Counted from the first letter of the stretch, positions 1 to 8,839 are shown. The stretch: DNA of 64,000 bases from Dehalococcoidia bacterium (GCA_030615625.1 JAUWYX010000003.1:171045-235044), one strand, 5' to 3'. The notes: generated by a model not told the origin, from the sequence alone. Made by a program: numbers and translations.

Positions 1-2
1 TA

Positions 3-656
3 AGCAGCATAGATAACCTTGCCAGGATTCGCTTTCTGACAAATCACCCCAAGGATATAAGCCTGAAGCTCATTGAGACCATGGCTTCTCTGAGCAAGGT
101 CTGTGAGCATCTGGAGTTGCCGGTTCAATCAGGGGATAATGATATATTAAAGGCTATGAGGCGAGGATATAGCGTGGAACAATATAGAGAACTTGTTCAC
201 ACTGTTCGCCGCAAGGTCCCTCAAATATCCCTGAGCACAGATATAATCGTGGGCTTTCCTGGAGAAACAGAGGAACAATTTGAGCACAGCCTATCTCTGG
301 CCCAGGAAATGAAGTTTGATGTTGTTCATTTGGCAGCTTATTCTCCTCGCTCTGGCACCATTGCCTGGCAGGAATATCAAGATAATATTCCTGCGGAAGT
401 TAAGAAGGAAAGGCTCAATAAGATTGAAGAGCTTCAAACAGCTATAGCTAGCAAGATTAATTCACACCTTCAAGGCAAGCAGGTGGAGGTGCTGGTAGAA
501 GGCAGGAAGAAGGGGAAATGGTTTGGGCGCACCCGGAGCAATAAGCTGGTTTTCTTTGAAGATGCTGGCGACTGGCTGGGCCAATTAGCAAGAGTCCGGA
601 TTGAGAAGACAAGTCCCTGGTCGCTGGGAGGCGAAGTTAAAAAAATAATTAATTAA
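3..656 (+). CDS. miaB: tRNA-2-methylthio-N6-dimethylallyladenosine synthase MiaB, C-terminal part
   Basis: The reading frame is open from the window edge, so the N-terminal half, including the radical SAM cysteine motif, lies outside. The remaining 217 residues start with a RIRFLTNHPKD block and continue with LPVQSG (about residues 39-44), MRRGYS and DIIVGFPGET, all typical of MiaB-type methylthiotransferases. A TRAM-like beta domain that binds tRNA fills about residues 160-215. MiaB adds a methylthio group to i6A37 of tRNAs in the cytoplasm. RimO is the main alternative, but LPVQSG with MRRGY favours MiaB. The gene ends 10 bp before yajC. Confidence 0.9.
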   Translation, partial: SSIDNLARIRFLTNHPKDISLKLIETMASLSKVCEHLELPVQSGDNDILKAMRRGYSVEQYRELVHTVRRKVPQISLSTDIIVGFPGETEEQFEHSLSLAQEMKFDVVHLAAYSPRSGTIAWQEYQDNIPAEVKKERLNKIEELQTAIASKINSHLQGKQVEVLVEGRKKGKWFGRTRSNKLVFFEDAGDWLGQLARVRIEKTSPWSLGGEVKKIIN

Positions 657-666
657 AGGAGGTTAC

Positions 667-960
667 ATGGAAGGTCTAGGAACATGGGGAATGGTTATCT
701 TTTTGGTAGCAATTTTTGCCCTGATGTATTTCTTGATGATCAGGCCGAGGCAGAAGCAGCAAAAACAACACGAGGAAATGGAGAAGGAACTGAGAGTGGG
801 AGACAAGGTGATTATAGCTGGTGGGATTTACGGACAAATTGAAAGTCTTGGTGAAGAAACTGTGATTCTGAAAATAGAGTCAGGAGCAACAATGAGGGTT
901 GCCAGAAACAGTATACTTGGCAAACAAGAGGTTGAGGAAAGTGGTGGGGGAGTATTCTGA
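667..960 (+). CDS. yajC: Preprotein translocase accessory subunit YajC
   Basis: 97-residue single-span membrane protein. Residues about 8-24 form the transmembrane helix, followed at once by the family signature MIRPRQKQQKQ and a short cytoplasmic domain with VGDKVIIAGGIYGQI. YajC associates with SecDF-YidC near the Sec translocon. A good ribosome site (AAAGGAGG) sits just before the ATG. It lies between miaB and the acyl-CoA synthetase gene in one plus-strand run. Confidence 0.93.
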   Translation: MEGLGTWGMVIFLVAIFALMYFLMIRPRQKQQKQHEEMEKELRVGDKVIIAGGIYGQIESLGEETVILKIESGATMRVARNSILGKQEVEESGGGVF

Positions 961-965
961 CGTTT

Positions 966-2420
966 ATGCCTGAGGAATTTTCTCTAGGCCGCCTTTTTTC
1001 TCCCAGCAGTGTTGCTATTGTAGGAGCTTCTTTAAACCCTTTTTCCGGGGGATACCAATTCACGCGTTTTCTTATAGACCATGGCTTCCAGGGCAAACTT
1101 TATCCGGTGAACCCAACATCAAGTGAGATTCTTGGGCTTAAAGTCTATTCCAGGCTAACAGAAGTCCCTGAGTCAAGCGTGGACTATGTGATCTCCTGCA
1201 TACCTGCCGAAGGTGTGTTGTCTTTGCTTGAGGATTGTGGCAAGAAAAATGTCAAGCTTGTCCATCTATTTACAGCCAGGCTGAAAGAGACGGGAAGAGA
1301 TAAAGAGACAAAGCTTCAAGGTGAAATCCTGGGAAAAGCGAAAAAGCTGGGCATTAGAATTCTCGGGCCAAATTGTATGGGAATCTACTACCCGAGGTTA
1401 GGTTTGTCTTTTAATCACGAGCTGCCCAGAGAAAGTGGACCGGTGGGGGGATTTTTTCAAAGCGGCGGGGGAGCCGGGGAATTTGTCCGCTACGCTGCTT
1501 TAAGAGGAGTCCGTTTCAGTAAAGTTATAAGCTATGGTAATGCCTCAGACATTGACGAGGTTGAGTTATTAAACTATTTTGCCTCTGATAATGAAACGAA
1601 GGTAATTGCTTCCTATATTGAGGGAGTTAAAGATGGCAGGAAATTTGCTGAGGCATTAGCACTGGCTGCGAAAAAGAAGCCAGTCATAATTCTCAAGGGG
1701 GGAAGGGGTAAAACAGGGGCAAAATTAGCACTCTCCCATACTGCATCACTAGCTGGCTCTGTCAAGGTTTGGCAAGCAATGTTAAAGCAATACGGGGCCA
1801 TTATGGTCAGTAATTTTCAAGAGCTAATAGACCAGGTTGTCGCATTTACCTTTTTGCCGCCTATCACCGGCAGGAGGGTAATCGTTGCTGGAGGTGGAGG
1901 TGGGAAGAGTATGGTCTCGGCTGATGTCTGGGAAGAAGAAGGCTTCGAGTTACCAGAATTATCTGTGGAGTTCAGGAAAAAGCTTAAAGAGAAAGTCCCC
2001 GAACTGTGGGATTGGGTCAGAAATCCTATAGATGCCTCTCTTTTTCAAGGCACACCTGTGGTGGATATAAACTTGCTGGAGTGGCTCAGTAGTGAAGACG
2101 GATTTGATATTTTAGTTGCCAATTTGACTCAGGACGACCCTCTGTCCAACGATATATGGGAAAAAGTGCTGGCAGCAAATTTTTTGCACAGTGTAATGGC
2201 AATTAAGAAGAATGGTAAGCCTGTAGTCTGTGTTATTGAAACGGGAGAAATTGGTCTGGCGGAGATGGAAAGCTGGAAATGGAGAGCTATTGCTGAGACG
2301 AGAAGACAAATTATTAACCAAGGTTTAGCTGTTTTCCCTTCGCCGGAGAGGGCGGCAAGAGCAACAATGAGATTAGTAAATTACTGGACATGGCGGAAAA
2401 ATGAAAACGAATTATTGTGA
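966..2420 (+). CDS. ADP-forming acyl-CoA synthetase, alpha-type subunit (CoA-binding and ligase domains)
   Basis: 484 residues. An N-terminal CoA-binding Rossmann domain (SVAIVGAS, then LYPVNP) is followed by a succinyl-CoA-ligase-like flavodoxin domain with GPNCMGIY and FFQSGGG, then the SHTASLAG segment that in this family carries the phosphorylated histidine, and a second ligase-like domain (GRRVIVAGGGGGKS). Enzymes of this family interconvert an acyl-CoA plus ADP and phosphate with acid plus CoA plus ATP. No ATP-grasp domain is present here, so a separate beta subunit would be needed and none is seen. It overlaps the start of nadB by 20 bp. Substrate unknown. Confidence 0.8.
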   Translation: MPEEFSLGRLFSPSSVAIVGASLNPFSGGYQFTRFLIDHGFQGKLYPVNPTSSEILGLKVYSRLTEVPESSVDYVISCIPAEGVLSLLEDCGKKNVKLVHLFTARLKETGRDKETKLQGEILGKAKKLGIRILGPNCMGIYYPRLGLSFNHELPRESGPVGGFFQSGGGAGEFVRYAALRGVRFSKVISYGNASDIDEVELLNYFASDNETKVIASYIEGVKDGRKFAEALALAAKKKPVIILKGGRGKTGAKLALSHTASLAGSVKVWQAMLKQYGAIMVSNFQELIDQVVAFTFLPPITGRRVIVAGGGGGKSMVSADVWEEEGFELPELSVEFRKKLKEKVPELWDWVRNPIDASLFQGTPVVDINLLEWLSSEDGFDILVANLTQDDPLSNDIWEKVLAANFLHSVMAIKKNGKPVVCVIETGEIGLAEMESWKWRAIAETRRQIINQGLAVFPSPERAARATMRLVNYWTWRKNENELL

Positions 2421-3960
2421 TTATATTATAGTGGGCAGTGGCATTGCCGGGCTTTATATTGCCTTGCTTGCTATAGAACGGGGCAGCGTCCTTATCCTGA
2501 CTAAGGGAAATATAGATGACTGCAACACCAAGTATGCTCAGGGGGGCATTGCTGTGCCCATGGGCAGGGATGATTCTCCCGAGCTGCACTTCAAAGACAC
2601 GATGGCTGCCGGAGATGGCCTGTGCGATTCCGAGGCAGCGCGCATTTTGACTGATGAGGCTGCCGATTGCATCGCTGACTTAATCAAATTTGGAGTGCCC
2701 TTTGACACTTTGGACGGTGAAATTACCTTGACCAGAGAGGCAGCCCATAGTGTGCCCCGCGTTATGCATGCCGGCGGAGATGCCACCGGGGAGCATATCG
2801 AGGTTACCTTAAGTCGCCAGGTGCGCTCTACTCCTATCAAAGTCTTGGAAAATTGCCTGGCTAGCGAAATTTTAGTCCAGAAAGATAAGGTAGTTGGCGT
2901 GAGAGCTCTCGATTGTCGTACTGGCTCTGTGGAAGAATATCACTGCCAATTCCTCATCTTAGCTACTGGTGGTGCTGGTAAGTTGTTTAAATATACCACT
3001 AACTCCGATGTAGTCACTGGCGATGGGATAGCTTTAGCTTTTGAAGTCGGTGCCGAAATAAGCGATATAGAATTTTTCCAGTTTCATCCCACTGTTCTTC
3101 GCCTGCCGGGAGTAGCTCCTTTCCTCATCTCTGAAGCAGTCAGGGGGGAGGGTGGCATACTTAAAAATGTGGAAGGTCATCGTTTCATGTCAGATTATGC
3201 TGCTGAGGCTGAGCTGGCGACTAGAGATATAGTAGCTCGCAGCATTGTTTATGAGATGAAGAAAACTCACAGCGATAGAGTTTTTCTGGACGTTACTCAT
3301 TTGCCATCTCGGTTAATTACCACCCGCTTTCCCCGTATATATAGCTTCTGTCGAGACCACGGCCTGGATATCACCAAGGGACTTATCCCCGTTGCCCCAG
3401 CCGCTCACTACCTTATGGGAGGGGTGAGGGTCAATAATTGGGGGGAGACAAATATCCCAGGGTTATTTGCTGCTGGCGAGACCGCCTGTACTGGAGTGCA
3501 TGGTGCTAACAGGCTGGCATCAAATTCCCTGCTTGAGTCAGTTGTTTTCAGCAAGAGGGTAATGCAGAGAACTGAAATGACTGCCGCTCCTCGTCATTGC
3601 GAGGAGCAAAGCGACGAAGCAATCTCCTATTGCCTCCCCGAACGTGAGGTGCTGCCCAAGGTACCATCGCTTAATCTACCCAACCTGCAGTCCCTTATGT
3701 GGGATAAAGTAGGAATCATTCGTTCTGGCAAGAGCCTCAAAGAGGCGGCAAGCATTTTGGCCACCTGGGAAAGCCCCCTGTCTCAACCCAGTGGCCGTCC
3801 CTCCTATGAACTAAATAATTTGGTATTATGTGCCAGGCTCATGACTGAGGCCGCTTTGCTCCGCGAAGAAAGTCGTGGCGCTCACTTTCGCACAGATTTC
3901 CCACGGACTTCGCCAGAATGGCACCGGCATATCGTTTTTAGGAAAAATGTCATCAAGTAA
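2401..3960 (+). CDS. nadB: L-aspartate oxidase
   Basis: 519-residue flavoprotein that oxidises L-aspartate to iminoaspartate, the first step of NAD synthesis. The FAD-binding GSGIAG is at residues 12-17; other family blocks are YAQGGIA, the fumarate-reductase-like HAGGDATG and SEAVRGEGG, and the C-terminal flavin signature GVHGANRLASNSLLE (about 365-379). The linker between the flavin domain and the C-terminal helical domain holds an in-frame REP-type repeat encoding RHCEEQSDEAIS (about residues 398-409). The stop overlaps the nadC start, so the two are translationally coupled. No nadA is in the window. Confidence 0.95.
   Translation: MKTNYCDYIIVGSGIAGLYIALLAIERGSVLILTKGNIDDCNTKYAQGGIAVPMGRDDSPELHFKDTMAAGDGLCDSEAARILTDEAADCIADLIKFGVPFDTLDGEITLTREAAHSVPRVMHAGGDATGEHIEVTLSRQVRSTPIKVLENCLASEILVQKDKVVGVRALDCRTGSVEEYHCQFLILATGGAGKLFKYTTNSDVVTGDGIALAFEVGAEISDIEFFQFHPTVLRLPGVAPFLISEAVRGEGGILKNVEGHRFMSDYAAEAELATRDIVARSIVYEMKKTHSDRVFLDVTHLPSRLITTRFPRIYSFCRDHGLDITKGLIPVAPAAHYLMGGVRVNNWGETNIPGLFAAGETACTGVHGANRLASNSLLESVVFSKRVMQRTEMTAAPRHCEEQSDEAISYCLPEREVLPKVPSLNLPNLQSLMWDKVGIIRSGKSLKEAASILATWESPLSQPSGRPSYELNNLVLCARLMTEAALLREESRGAHFRTDFPRTSPEWHRHIVFRKNVIK
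3592..3626. repeat. REP-type repeat inside nadB
   Basis: 35-bp palindromic unit that starts CGTCATTGCGAG and ends CGAAGCAATCTC. I recognise it as the widespread intergenic repeat of Chloroflexota and some Deltaproteobacteria. Here it lies inside nadB and is read through in frame as RHCEEQSDEAIS. A shortened relative is at 53968-54003, and a fragment (GCGAAGCAATCTC) at about 10807-10820. Confidence 0.8.
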
Positions 3961-4801
3961 GCTCCAGATTGAAGAAATTATTGACCTCGCCTTAGCTGAG
4001 GACTTTGGTACGGGTGATGTTACTACTGAGGCCTTAATACCCGGCGACCAGCGAGGGACTGGCTTCATTGTGGCTAAGGAGGAAGGCATCCTGGCTGGCA
4101 CAGGGGCGGCCAATCGGGTTTTCCATCGAGTTGATCCAGAGTTAAAGGTGGAGATTTTTCTAGAAGATGGGGCTAGAGTTAAGCCAGGCAGTAAAGTGGT
4201 CAAAGTGTCGGGCAGCATTGCCAGCATTCTCAAAGCGGAGAGGGTCGCCCTAAATTTTCTCCAGCGCTTGAGCGGCATTGCCTCGGAGACCAATCGTTAC
4301 GTGGAAAGAGTTGAAGGATTGCCGGTGCGCATTATGGATACCAGAAAAACCACCCCGGGCTTGAGGTCGCTGGAAAAGTATGCCGTCAGGGTAGGTGGTG
4401 GGGAAAATCACCGTATGAATTTAGGTGATGGCATACTCATTAAGGATAATCATCTGGCGGCGCTCCGCAGCCAGGGATTAAATATCAAGGAGATTGTAGC
4501 CAAAGCAAGGCAAAATGCTCCGCAGCGGCTGCCAGTCGAGGTGGAGGTCGGGACCGTGTCAGAAGCCTTAGAAGCCGTGGAAGCTGGGGCAAATATCGTC
4601 ATGCTTGACAATATGAATCTCGAGGATATGCGTAAGGCGGTGAAATCTATTCATGGACATGCTTTAATTGAAGCCTCCGGTGGAATTACGCTGGATAATG
4701 TTCGGGCTGTAGCTGAAACCGGCGTTGATTTTATTTCCATTGGCGCCCTTACCCACTCCGCAAGAGCCTTAGATATTAGTCTTGAGCTTGAAGCTCAATG
4801 A
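3947..4801 (+). CDS. nadC: Nicotinate-nucleotide pyrophosphorylase (quinolinate phosphoribosyltransferase)
   Basis: 284 residues from the ATG that overlaps the nadB stop; an upstream in-frame ATG at 3875 would lie deep in nadB and is less likely. Family features: the N-terminal LAEDFGTGDVTT, the active-site block MDTRKTTPGLR (about residues 129-139) followed by EKYAVRVGGG and NHRMNL, then IKDNHL and the barrel strands EVEVG, MLDNM, EASGGI and ISIGALTHS. It converts quinolinate and PRPP to nicotinate mononucleotide, CO2 and pyrophosphate, following NadB and an unseen NadA. Confidence 0.95.
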   Translation: MSSSKLQIEEIIDLALAEDFGTGDVTTEALIPGDQRGTGFIVAKEEGILAGTGAANRVFHRVDPELKVEIFLEDGARVKPGSKVVKVSGSIASILKAERVALNFLQRLSGIASETNRYVERVEGLPVRIMDTRKTTPGLRSLEKYAVRVGGGENHRMNLGDGILIKDNHLAALRSQGLNIKEIVAKARQNAPQRLPVEVEVGTVSEALEAVEAGANIVMLDNMNLEDMRKAVKSIHGHALIEASGGITLDNVRAVAETGVDFISIGALTHSARALDISLELEAQ

Positions 4802-4833
4802 TTAAGGAGCCACAGATAATTATTATCTAAACA

Positions 4834-5433
4834 TTAGCGGGCGCTCTTCTCAGCAACAAGCAGATACCGTTCCGGGCCGTCCTCGAAATGGGTTACCCTC
4901 AAACCAGCCTGCTTTATCAGCCCTCTTAGCTGAAATTCGGGTGGTAAGAGATCATTGGCGATTACGCCACCAACGGATTGATGAAGCCGGTTAAGCATCT
5001 CTCGGCTCATGGTATGGCAGATGACCAGCCGGCCATTATTTCTGAGCACCCTGGCTATTTCCTTTAATGCCTTGACCCTGTCGTTAAAATGAGGAAAGAC
5101 ACTGTTGCATATAGCCAAGTCCACAGAATTATCAGCCAAGGGAATGGCGAGAACATCAGCCTGGGCAAAACCAACCAGAGGCTGGAAGGTTTTGGCTTTC
5201 GCTTGACCTAGCATCTCCGCTGAAAAATCCAGGGCTACAATTTTTCCCTCATCACCCAGCTCTGCGATTAGAAAGGGTAAAAGGACGCCCGTACCGCTGC
5301 CAATATCAAGCACATAATATCCAGGTTTAATGCCTAATTCCTTGACGATGTTGCTAAGACACTTCAACCTCTCCCGGGTAAGCTCTTTATCCCAGGTTGG
5401 AGCTAGTTGATCGAAATATTCTTGAAGTTGCAT
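4834..5433 (-). CDS. SAM-dependent methyltransferase, UbiE/class I type
   Basis: 199 residues from the ATG at 5433; an in-frame ATG at 5463 would overlap the permease gene by 28 bp. Motif I is VLDIGSGTGVL, motif II contains VALDFS, and LAICNSVFPHF matches motif IV. Small class I methyltransferases like this modify small molecules or, in metal operons, metalloids; the substrate is unknown. It is the last gene of the minus-strand metal transport block, which suggests but does not prove a link with metal handling. Confidence 0.8.
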   Translation of the reverse strand: MQLQEYFDQLAPTWDKELTRERLKCLSNIVKELGIKPGYYVLDIGSGTGVLLPFLIAELGDEGKIVALDFSAEMLGQAKAKTFQPLVGFAQADVLAIPLADNSVDLAICNSVFPHFNDRVKALKEIARVLRNNGRLVICHTMSREMLNRLHQSVGGVIANDLLPPEFQLRGLIKQAGLRVTHFEDGPERYLLVAEKSAR

Positions 5434-5435
5434 AG

Positions 5436-6290
5436 CTAACCTGCTAACGGAACTTGCTGCCATCCCTTTACTTTTCTCTTAGGAGAAAATGCCGTTGCCA
5501 GGCCGAAGATAATAGAAGAAGTTATCACTATGGCGGCACCTGAGGGAATGTCAAGCAAATATGAGGCTGCGAGCCCAGCCCAGCAAGAAATAACACCAAA
5601 AGCAACAGCGATAAGGAGCATCCGCTTTAAGCTATAAGTAAGTTGATAGGCAGCGGCTGCGGGATTGAGAATAAGGCAATAGATAAGCAAACCGCCAATA
5701 CTTTGCAGCGAGGCAGTTATAGTCACCCCGGTGGAAAACAACAAGCCATAGAAAACGACTGTCGCCGGTATGCCCACGGCTAGAGCTACCTCCCGATGGC
5801 AAATCACTGCTTGAATTTCCTTATAGAAAACGACCACCAGCCCAACTATTACGGCTGTTATAACGGCTAAAAAGATGATGTCCTGTTGCGTAACGGTCAA
5901 TATACTCCCCCAGAACAGGTTTAAGGCTTCAGTCCTGGCCCCGGGCATCAGGCCCATGAAAAGGAAAGCAAGTCCCAGCATCAGGGAGAAAATAACACCT
6001 ATGGAAGTATCGGGATTTAATTCCCCACGGTCAGCCACGGGTCCGATAATGGCTGCTGAGGCCAGGCTGAAGAGCAAGGCACCAATCAAAGGGTTAAACC
6101 CCAGCCAGAGGCCCAGGAGCGCTCCAGCAAAAGCAGCGTGGGCAATGCATACCCCGATGAAGGAGAGGTGCATGGTAACTACGAAGACGCCCACCACAGA
6201 ACAGGTTATGCCACCGAATAACCCGGCAAGAATGGCATTTTGCATGAAATGGTACTGTAAAATAGAAAAATCCATTCCTGCACCTGTCAT
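5436..6290 (-). CDS. ABC-3 family metal transporter permease (ZnuB/TroC-like)
   Basis: 284 residues with about eight to nine hydrophobic membrane segments. ABC-3 family marks include the N-terminal QNAILAGLFGGITCSVVGVF, the SFIGVCIAHAAFAG loop that contacts the ATPase, and GGLLIYCLILNPAAAA. It forms the membrane channel of a Zn/Mn/Ni-type importer with the products of 6290-7060 and 7053-7919. The ATG overlaps the stop of the ATPase gene (TAATG); a second ATG at 6275 has a somewhat better ribosome site. Confidence 0.9.
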   Translation of the reverse strand: MTGAGMDFSILQYHFMQNAILAGLFGGITCSVVGVFVVTMHLSFIGVCIAHAAFAGALLGLWLGFNPLIGALLFSLASAAIIGPVADRGELNPDTSIGVIFSLMLGLAFLFMGLMPGARTEALNLFWGSILTVTQQDIIFLAVITAVIVGLVVVFYKEIQAVICHREVALAVGIPATVVFYGLLFSTGVTITASLQSIGGLLIYCLILNPAAAAYQLTYSLKRMLLIAVAFGVISCWAGLAASYLLDIPSGAAIVITSSIIFGLATAFSPKRKVKGWQQVPLAG

Positions 6291-7060
6291 TATGCCCGAA
6301 GTGGAGCAATCTCAGTTGGTACTGAGATCGGAGCTCCGTAAAGCTGACTCAGCACCTCTTCCCTGAGCATTGGCTCCGGGCTACCTTGCTGCCATATCTT
6401 GCCATCCTTCATTAGAATCAGTCGTTGGCAAATAGAGGGCAGCGTTCTCAGGTCATGGGTGACGAATAGAGTGGTCGTATGATACTCCCTGTGAATGAGT
6501 TGTATCAGGCTTAAGATTTCGCGTTGAGCTTTTTGATCTATTGAAGCTGTCGGCTCATCGAGAAGAAATATCTCAGGCTGCTGAACTAAAGCTCGGGCAA
6601 TGGCTGCCCTTTGGTATTCGCCCCCGGATAGATGTCCTATTGGGCGTTGGGATAAATGAGCCATGCCTACCATTTCCAATACCTCGTCTACTGTTTCCCA
6701 TTGAGTCCGTGTTGGCCGACGGAATAGTCCCAGGCGACCATAGCAGCCTACCATTACCGTCTCTCTAACATTGATGGGCAACCTGGGGTCGATATTTTCT
6801 ACTTGAGCCACATAACCTATGCGCTTCCTTAAATTGATGCTATTTCTCTCATTTAGCCGCGACCCTAATACCCAGGCTTGTCCATGAACCAGTTTGCCCA
6901 GGCCATTAATCACTGTGAGCAAGGTAGTTTTGCCAGCGCCGTTAGGTCCGATAATGCCAATGAATTCTCCTTTCCTTACCTCCAGAGACACGCCCTGTAA
7001 AGCCACATCTTCCCTGTAGGAAACTACAGCGTCTTGAATCTTGATGACTGTGTTATCCAT
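6290..7060 (-). CDS. ABC metal transporter ATP-binding protein (ZnuC-like)
   Basis: 256 residues. The Walker A motif is GPNGAGKTT, Q-loop near VAQVENIDPRLP, signature LSGGEYQRAAIARAL, Walker B EIFLLDEPTAS and the switch His in FVTHD. It energises uptake of a divalent metal through the neighbouring permease. I chose the ATG at 7060 because GGAGG lies at the right distance; an upstream in-frame ATG at 7078 lacks one. It overlaps the end of the binding-protein gene by 8 bp, so the transporter genes are tightly coupled. Confidence 0.93.
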   Translation of the reverse strand: MDNTVIKIQDAVVSYREDVALQGVSLEVRKGEFIGIIGPNGAGKTTLLTVINGLGKLVHGQAWVLGSRLNERNSINLRKRIGYVAQVENIDPRLPINVRETVMVGCYGRLGLFRRPTRTQWETVDEVLEMVGMAHLSQRPIGHLSGGEYQRAAIARALVQQPEIFLLDEPTASIDQKAQREILSLIQLIHREYHTTTLFVTHDLRTLPSICQRLILMKDGKIWQQGSPEPMLREEVLSQLYGAPISVPTEIAPLRA

Positions 7061-7919
7061 ATTGTTCCCTCCATTCATTCAAAGCTTCCAGCAGTAAATC
7101 AACGTTCTTATCTATTGCCTTCTCCCAGGTTTCGGTATTTTCGAAGCCGCCGGGAAAGTTGGATATGGTTACCTGAATGGCTCCAATATCCTGTGCCATA
7201 GCTGCACCTGTCGCCGTGGCACCACTCTGGAGATTGTCGATAGCTAAAGCTACCCCAGCTTCTTGAGCTTCAGCTACCAGTTCTTTCATTTTCGCCACAC
7301 GCAAGTCTTCAGGCCGACCGTATGTAGCCACGACATCAAACCCGGCCCACTTTACAAATCCTTCTTGCATGGCAGCGCAGATTACCTTTACCTCCTCTAT
7401 TCCCGCTTCCAGTAATCTATTTCTTACCTCTTCGCCCTTAGCTAAAATAGCTTGCGCCCTTTCTGCGGCTTTCTCCTGATAATACGCGGCGTTCTCCTGG
7501 TCTATCTCGCCCAGGGCTTGAGCAATTTTGTCTACTGCCTCAGCCTGAACCGGGGGAGTCATCCAGTTACCTATAATATCAATAACCCTGATAATAAGGT
7601 CGGGGTTTTCTGCAGCTTCAATCAGCCCAGTGACATTTTCGTAATTTTTTTGCCAATTGTGGATGAAAAGGGCTTTGCTGTTAGCCAATGCCACAATATC
7701 GCTTGGCTTTATATCATAATGTCCCGGACACACGCCTGGCGGTATAAGGGTGCGAGGTTCCACTTTGTCGTCAGCTACATCCTGAATAATGTTGGTGATA
7801 AGCGAGCTCCCTGCCATGATATCAGCCGAAGGTTGGGCATGTTGGGCACGGACCAGGACCGTCACTAAAATCCCCACAAGCGCTGCTGCCAGCACGCCTA
7901 GCAGAATTTTTCTTCTCAT
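7053..7919 (-). CDS. Metal ABC transporter substrate-binding protein (ZnuA/TroA-like)
   Basis: 288 residues. An N-terminal hydrophobic helix (about 5-20) serves as signal or membrane anchor; no lipobox cysteine was seen. The cluster A-1 fold shows in the first half by PGVCPGHYDIKPSD, where the usual metal-binding His is next to a Cys, and in the second half by AIDNLQSGATA and the C-terminal TWEKAIDKNVDLLLEAL. It captures a divalent metal outside the membrane for the adjacent permease. The neighbouring CooT-like gene raises nickel as a possible substrate next to Zn or Mn. The start at 7919 removes a 14-residue extension without a signal-peptide look. Confidence 0.85.
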   Translation of the reverse strand: MRRKILLGVLAAALVGILVTVLVRAQHAQPSADIMAGSSLITNIIQDVADDKVEPRTLIPPGVCPGHYDIKPSDIVALANSKALFIHNWQKNYENVTGLIEAAENPDLIIRVIDIIGNWMTPPVQAEAVDKIAQALGEIDQENAAYYQEKAAERAQAILAKGEEVRNRLLEAGIEEVKVICAAMQEGFVKWAGFDVVATYGRPEDLRVAKMKELVAEAQEAGVALAIDNLQSGATATGAAMAQDIGAIQVTISNFPGGFENTETWEKAIDKNVDLLLEALNEWREQYG

Positions 7920-7977
7920 AATGTCCCTTTTAACACTCCATGCATGTGCAACTAATTGCAATTATAGGGCAAAAAAA

Positions 7978-8163
7978 TTAATCCTTTTCCAGCTGTATTT
8001 GAGACTTTAAGAAGTCTATCTGTCGCACCTTGCCCTGGAAAACCTTCTTTTCTCCGAAGAGGGTCTCTACTTCTACTCGCCGGTTAGCAATTATCAGGCG
8101 TGCGATGTCCTCCAGAATTGGCTTATCTCCTTCTTTAGCCTCATAAAGTTTAGCCATACACAT
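7978..8163 (-). CDS. CooT-like small nickel-binding protein
   Basis: 61 residues beginning MCMAKLYE, with the Cys2 that in CooT of Rhodospirillum rubrum helps bind nickel in a homodimer. The rest is a small beta-barrel-like sequence (VETLFGEKKVFQGKV, IDFLKSQIQLE), as in the CooT family. The position directly upstream of a metal-binding protein gene and downstream of a Fur-type regulator fits a role in nickel supply, for example for hydrogenase or CO dehydrogenase maturation. The family call rests on the short N-terminal motif and length. Confidence 0.72.
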   Translation of the reverse strand: MCMAKLYEAKEGDKPILEDIARLIIANRRVEVETLFGEKKVFQGKVRQIDFLKSQIQLEKD

Positions 8164-8164
8164 C

Positions 8165-8401
8165 CTAATGCCTCTCCTTGCTCTTTAGCAGAGCCTGTTC
8201 TGCTTTCATCAGTTCGTTGCTAACCGCAGCCATCTTAGTGGCTGCTTCTTGTAACTGTCGTGCTACCTCAGTGGATAACGAGACAACTTTATCAGCCCAA
8301 TCACGGAACTCTTTCTCATGCTCGCTGTTATGTTCAATCCAATAGTCAAGCAGAATGTGCAGTTTTTCTTGAACGTCATCCATAGCAATGCTTTTATTCA
8401 C
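8165..8401 (-). CDS. Small helical protein of the metal operon
   Basis: 78 residues, predicted all helical, with a His/Glu-rich start (LLDYWIEHNSEHEKEF) that could bind metal and a coiled-coil-like second half (about 35-75). It is one base apart from the CooT-like gene and directly after fur, so it belongs to the metal block. I cannot name a function. A second ATG at 8386 is possible. Confidence 0.65.
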   Translation of the reverse strand: MNKSIAMDDVQEKLHILLDYWIEHNSEHEKEFRDWADKVVSLSTEVARQLQEAATKMAAVSNELMKAEQALLKSKERH

Positions 8402-8410
8402 AATGGTTGG

Positions 8411-8839
8411 TTAGGCTTTGTTTCCTTTTTTTCTGCGACACCCACCGCACTCTCCTGAAATGGCCAGGTGCCTTAAATCAGCATCAAAGCCGTATTCCTG
8501 AAGCAAGGTATCTTGTAACGGATGTAGCACCAGTTCCTTCAGGCCTATTACCTTGCCGCAGCTACGGCAAACGAGGTGATGGTGATGCCCCTTCTCAGCA
8601 ACATGATAGCGGACACGTCCTTCGCCAAAGTCAGTTTCCGTAACTAAATCTAATTTCTTCAGTAGCTCTAGAGTGCGATAGACAGTAGATATATTGGCAT
8701 AGGGATAACGACTATGTAACTGCTCGTAGATTTCTTCAGCGCTGATGTGCTTGTCGGCATTATGAAGTGCCTCAATGACCAGCATGCGCTGGGGAGTTAA
8801 GCGGTGTCCCTTTTCTTGAAGAGTTTCGTGGCAGCTCAT
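8411..8839 (-). CDS. Fur-family metalloregulator
   Basis: 142 residues. A winged-helix DNA-binding half (RLTPQRMLVIEAL, ISTVYRTLELL) is followed by the metal-binding dimer domain with HHHHLVCRSCGKV and a second cysteine pair (CGGC) near the C terminus, which together form the usual structural zinc site. As first gene of the minus-strand block leading to the ABC transporter it probably controls this operon in response to its metal. Whether it senses Fe, Zn, Mn or Ni cannot be told from sequence alone. Confidence 0.93.
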   Translation of the reverse strand: MSCHETLQEKGHRLTPQRMLVIEALHNADKHISAEEIYEQLHSRYPYANISTVYRTLELLKKLDLVTETDFGEGRVRYHVAEKGHHHHLVCRSCGKVIGLKELVLHPLQDTLLQEYGFDADLRHLAISGECGGCRRKKGNKA

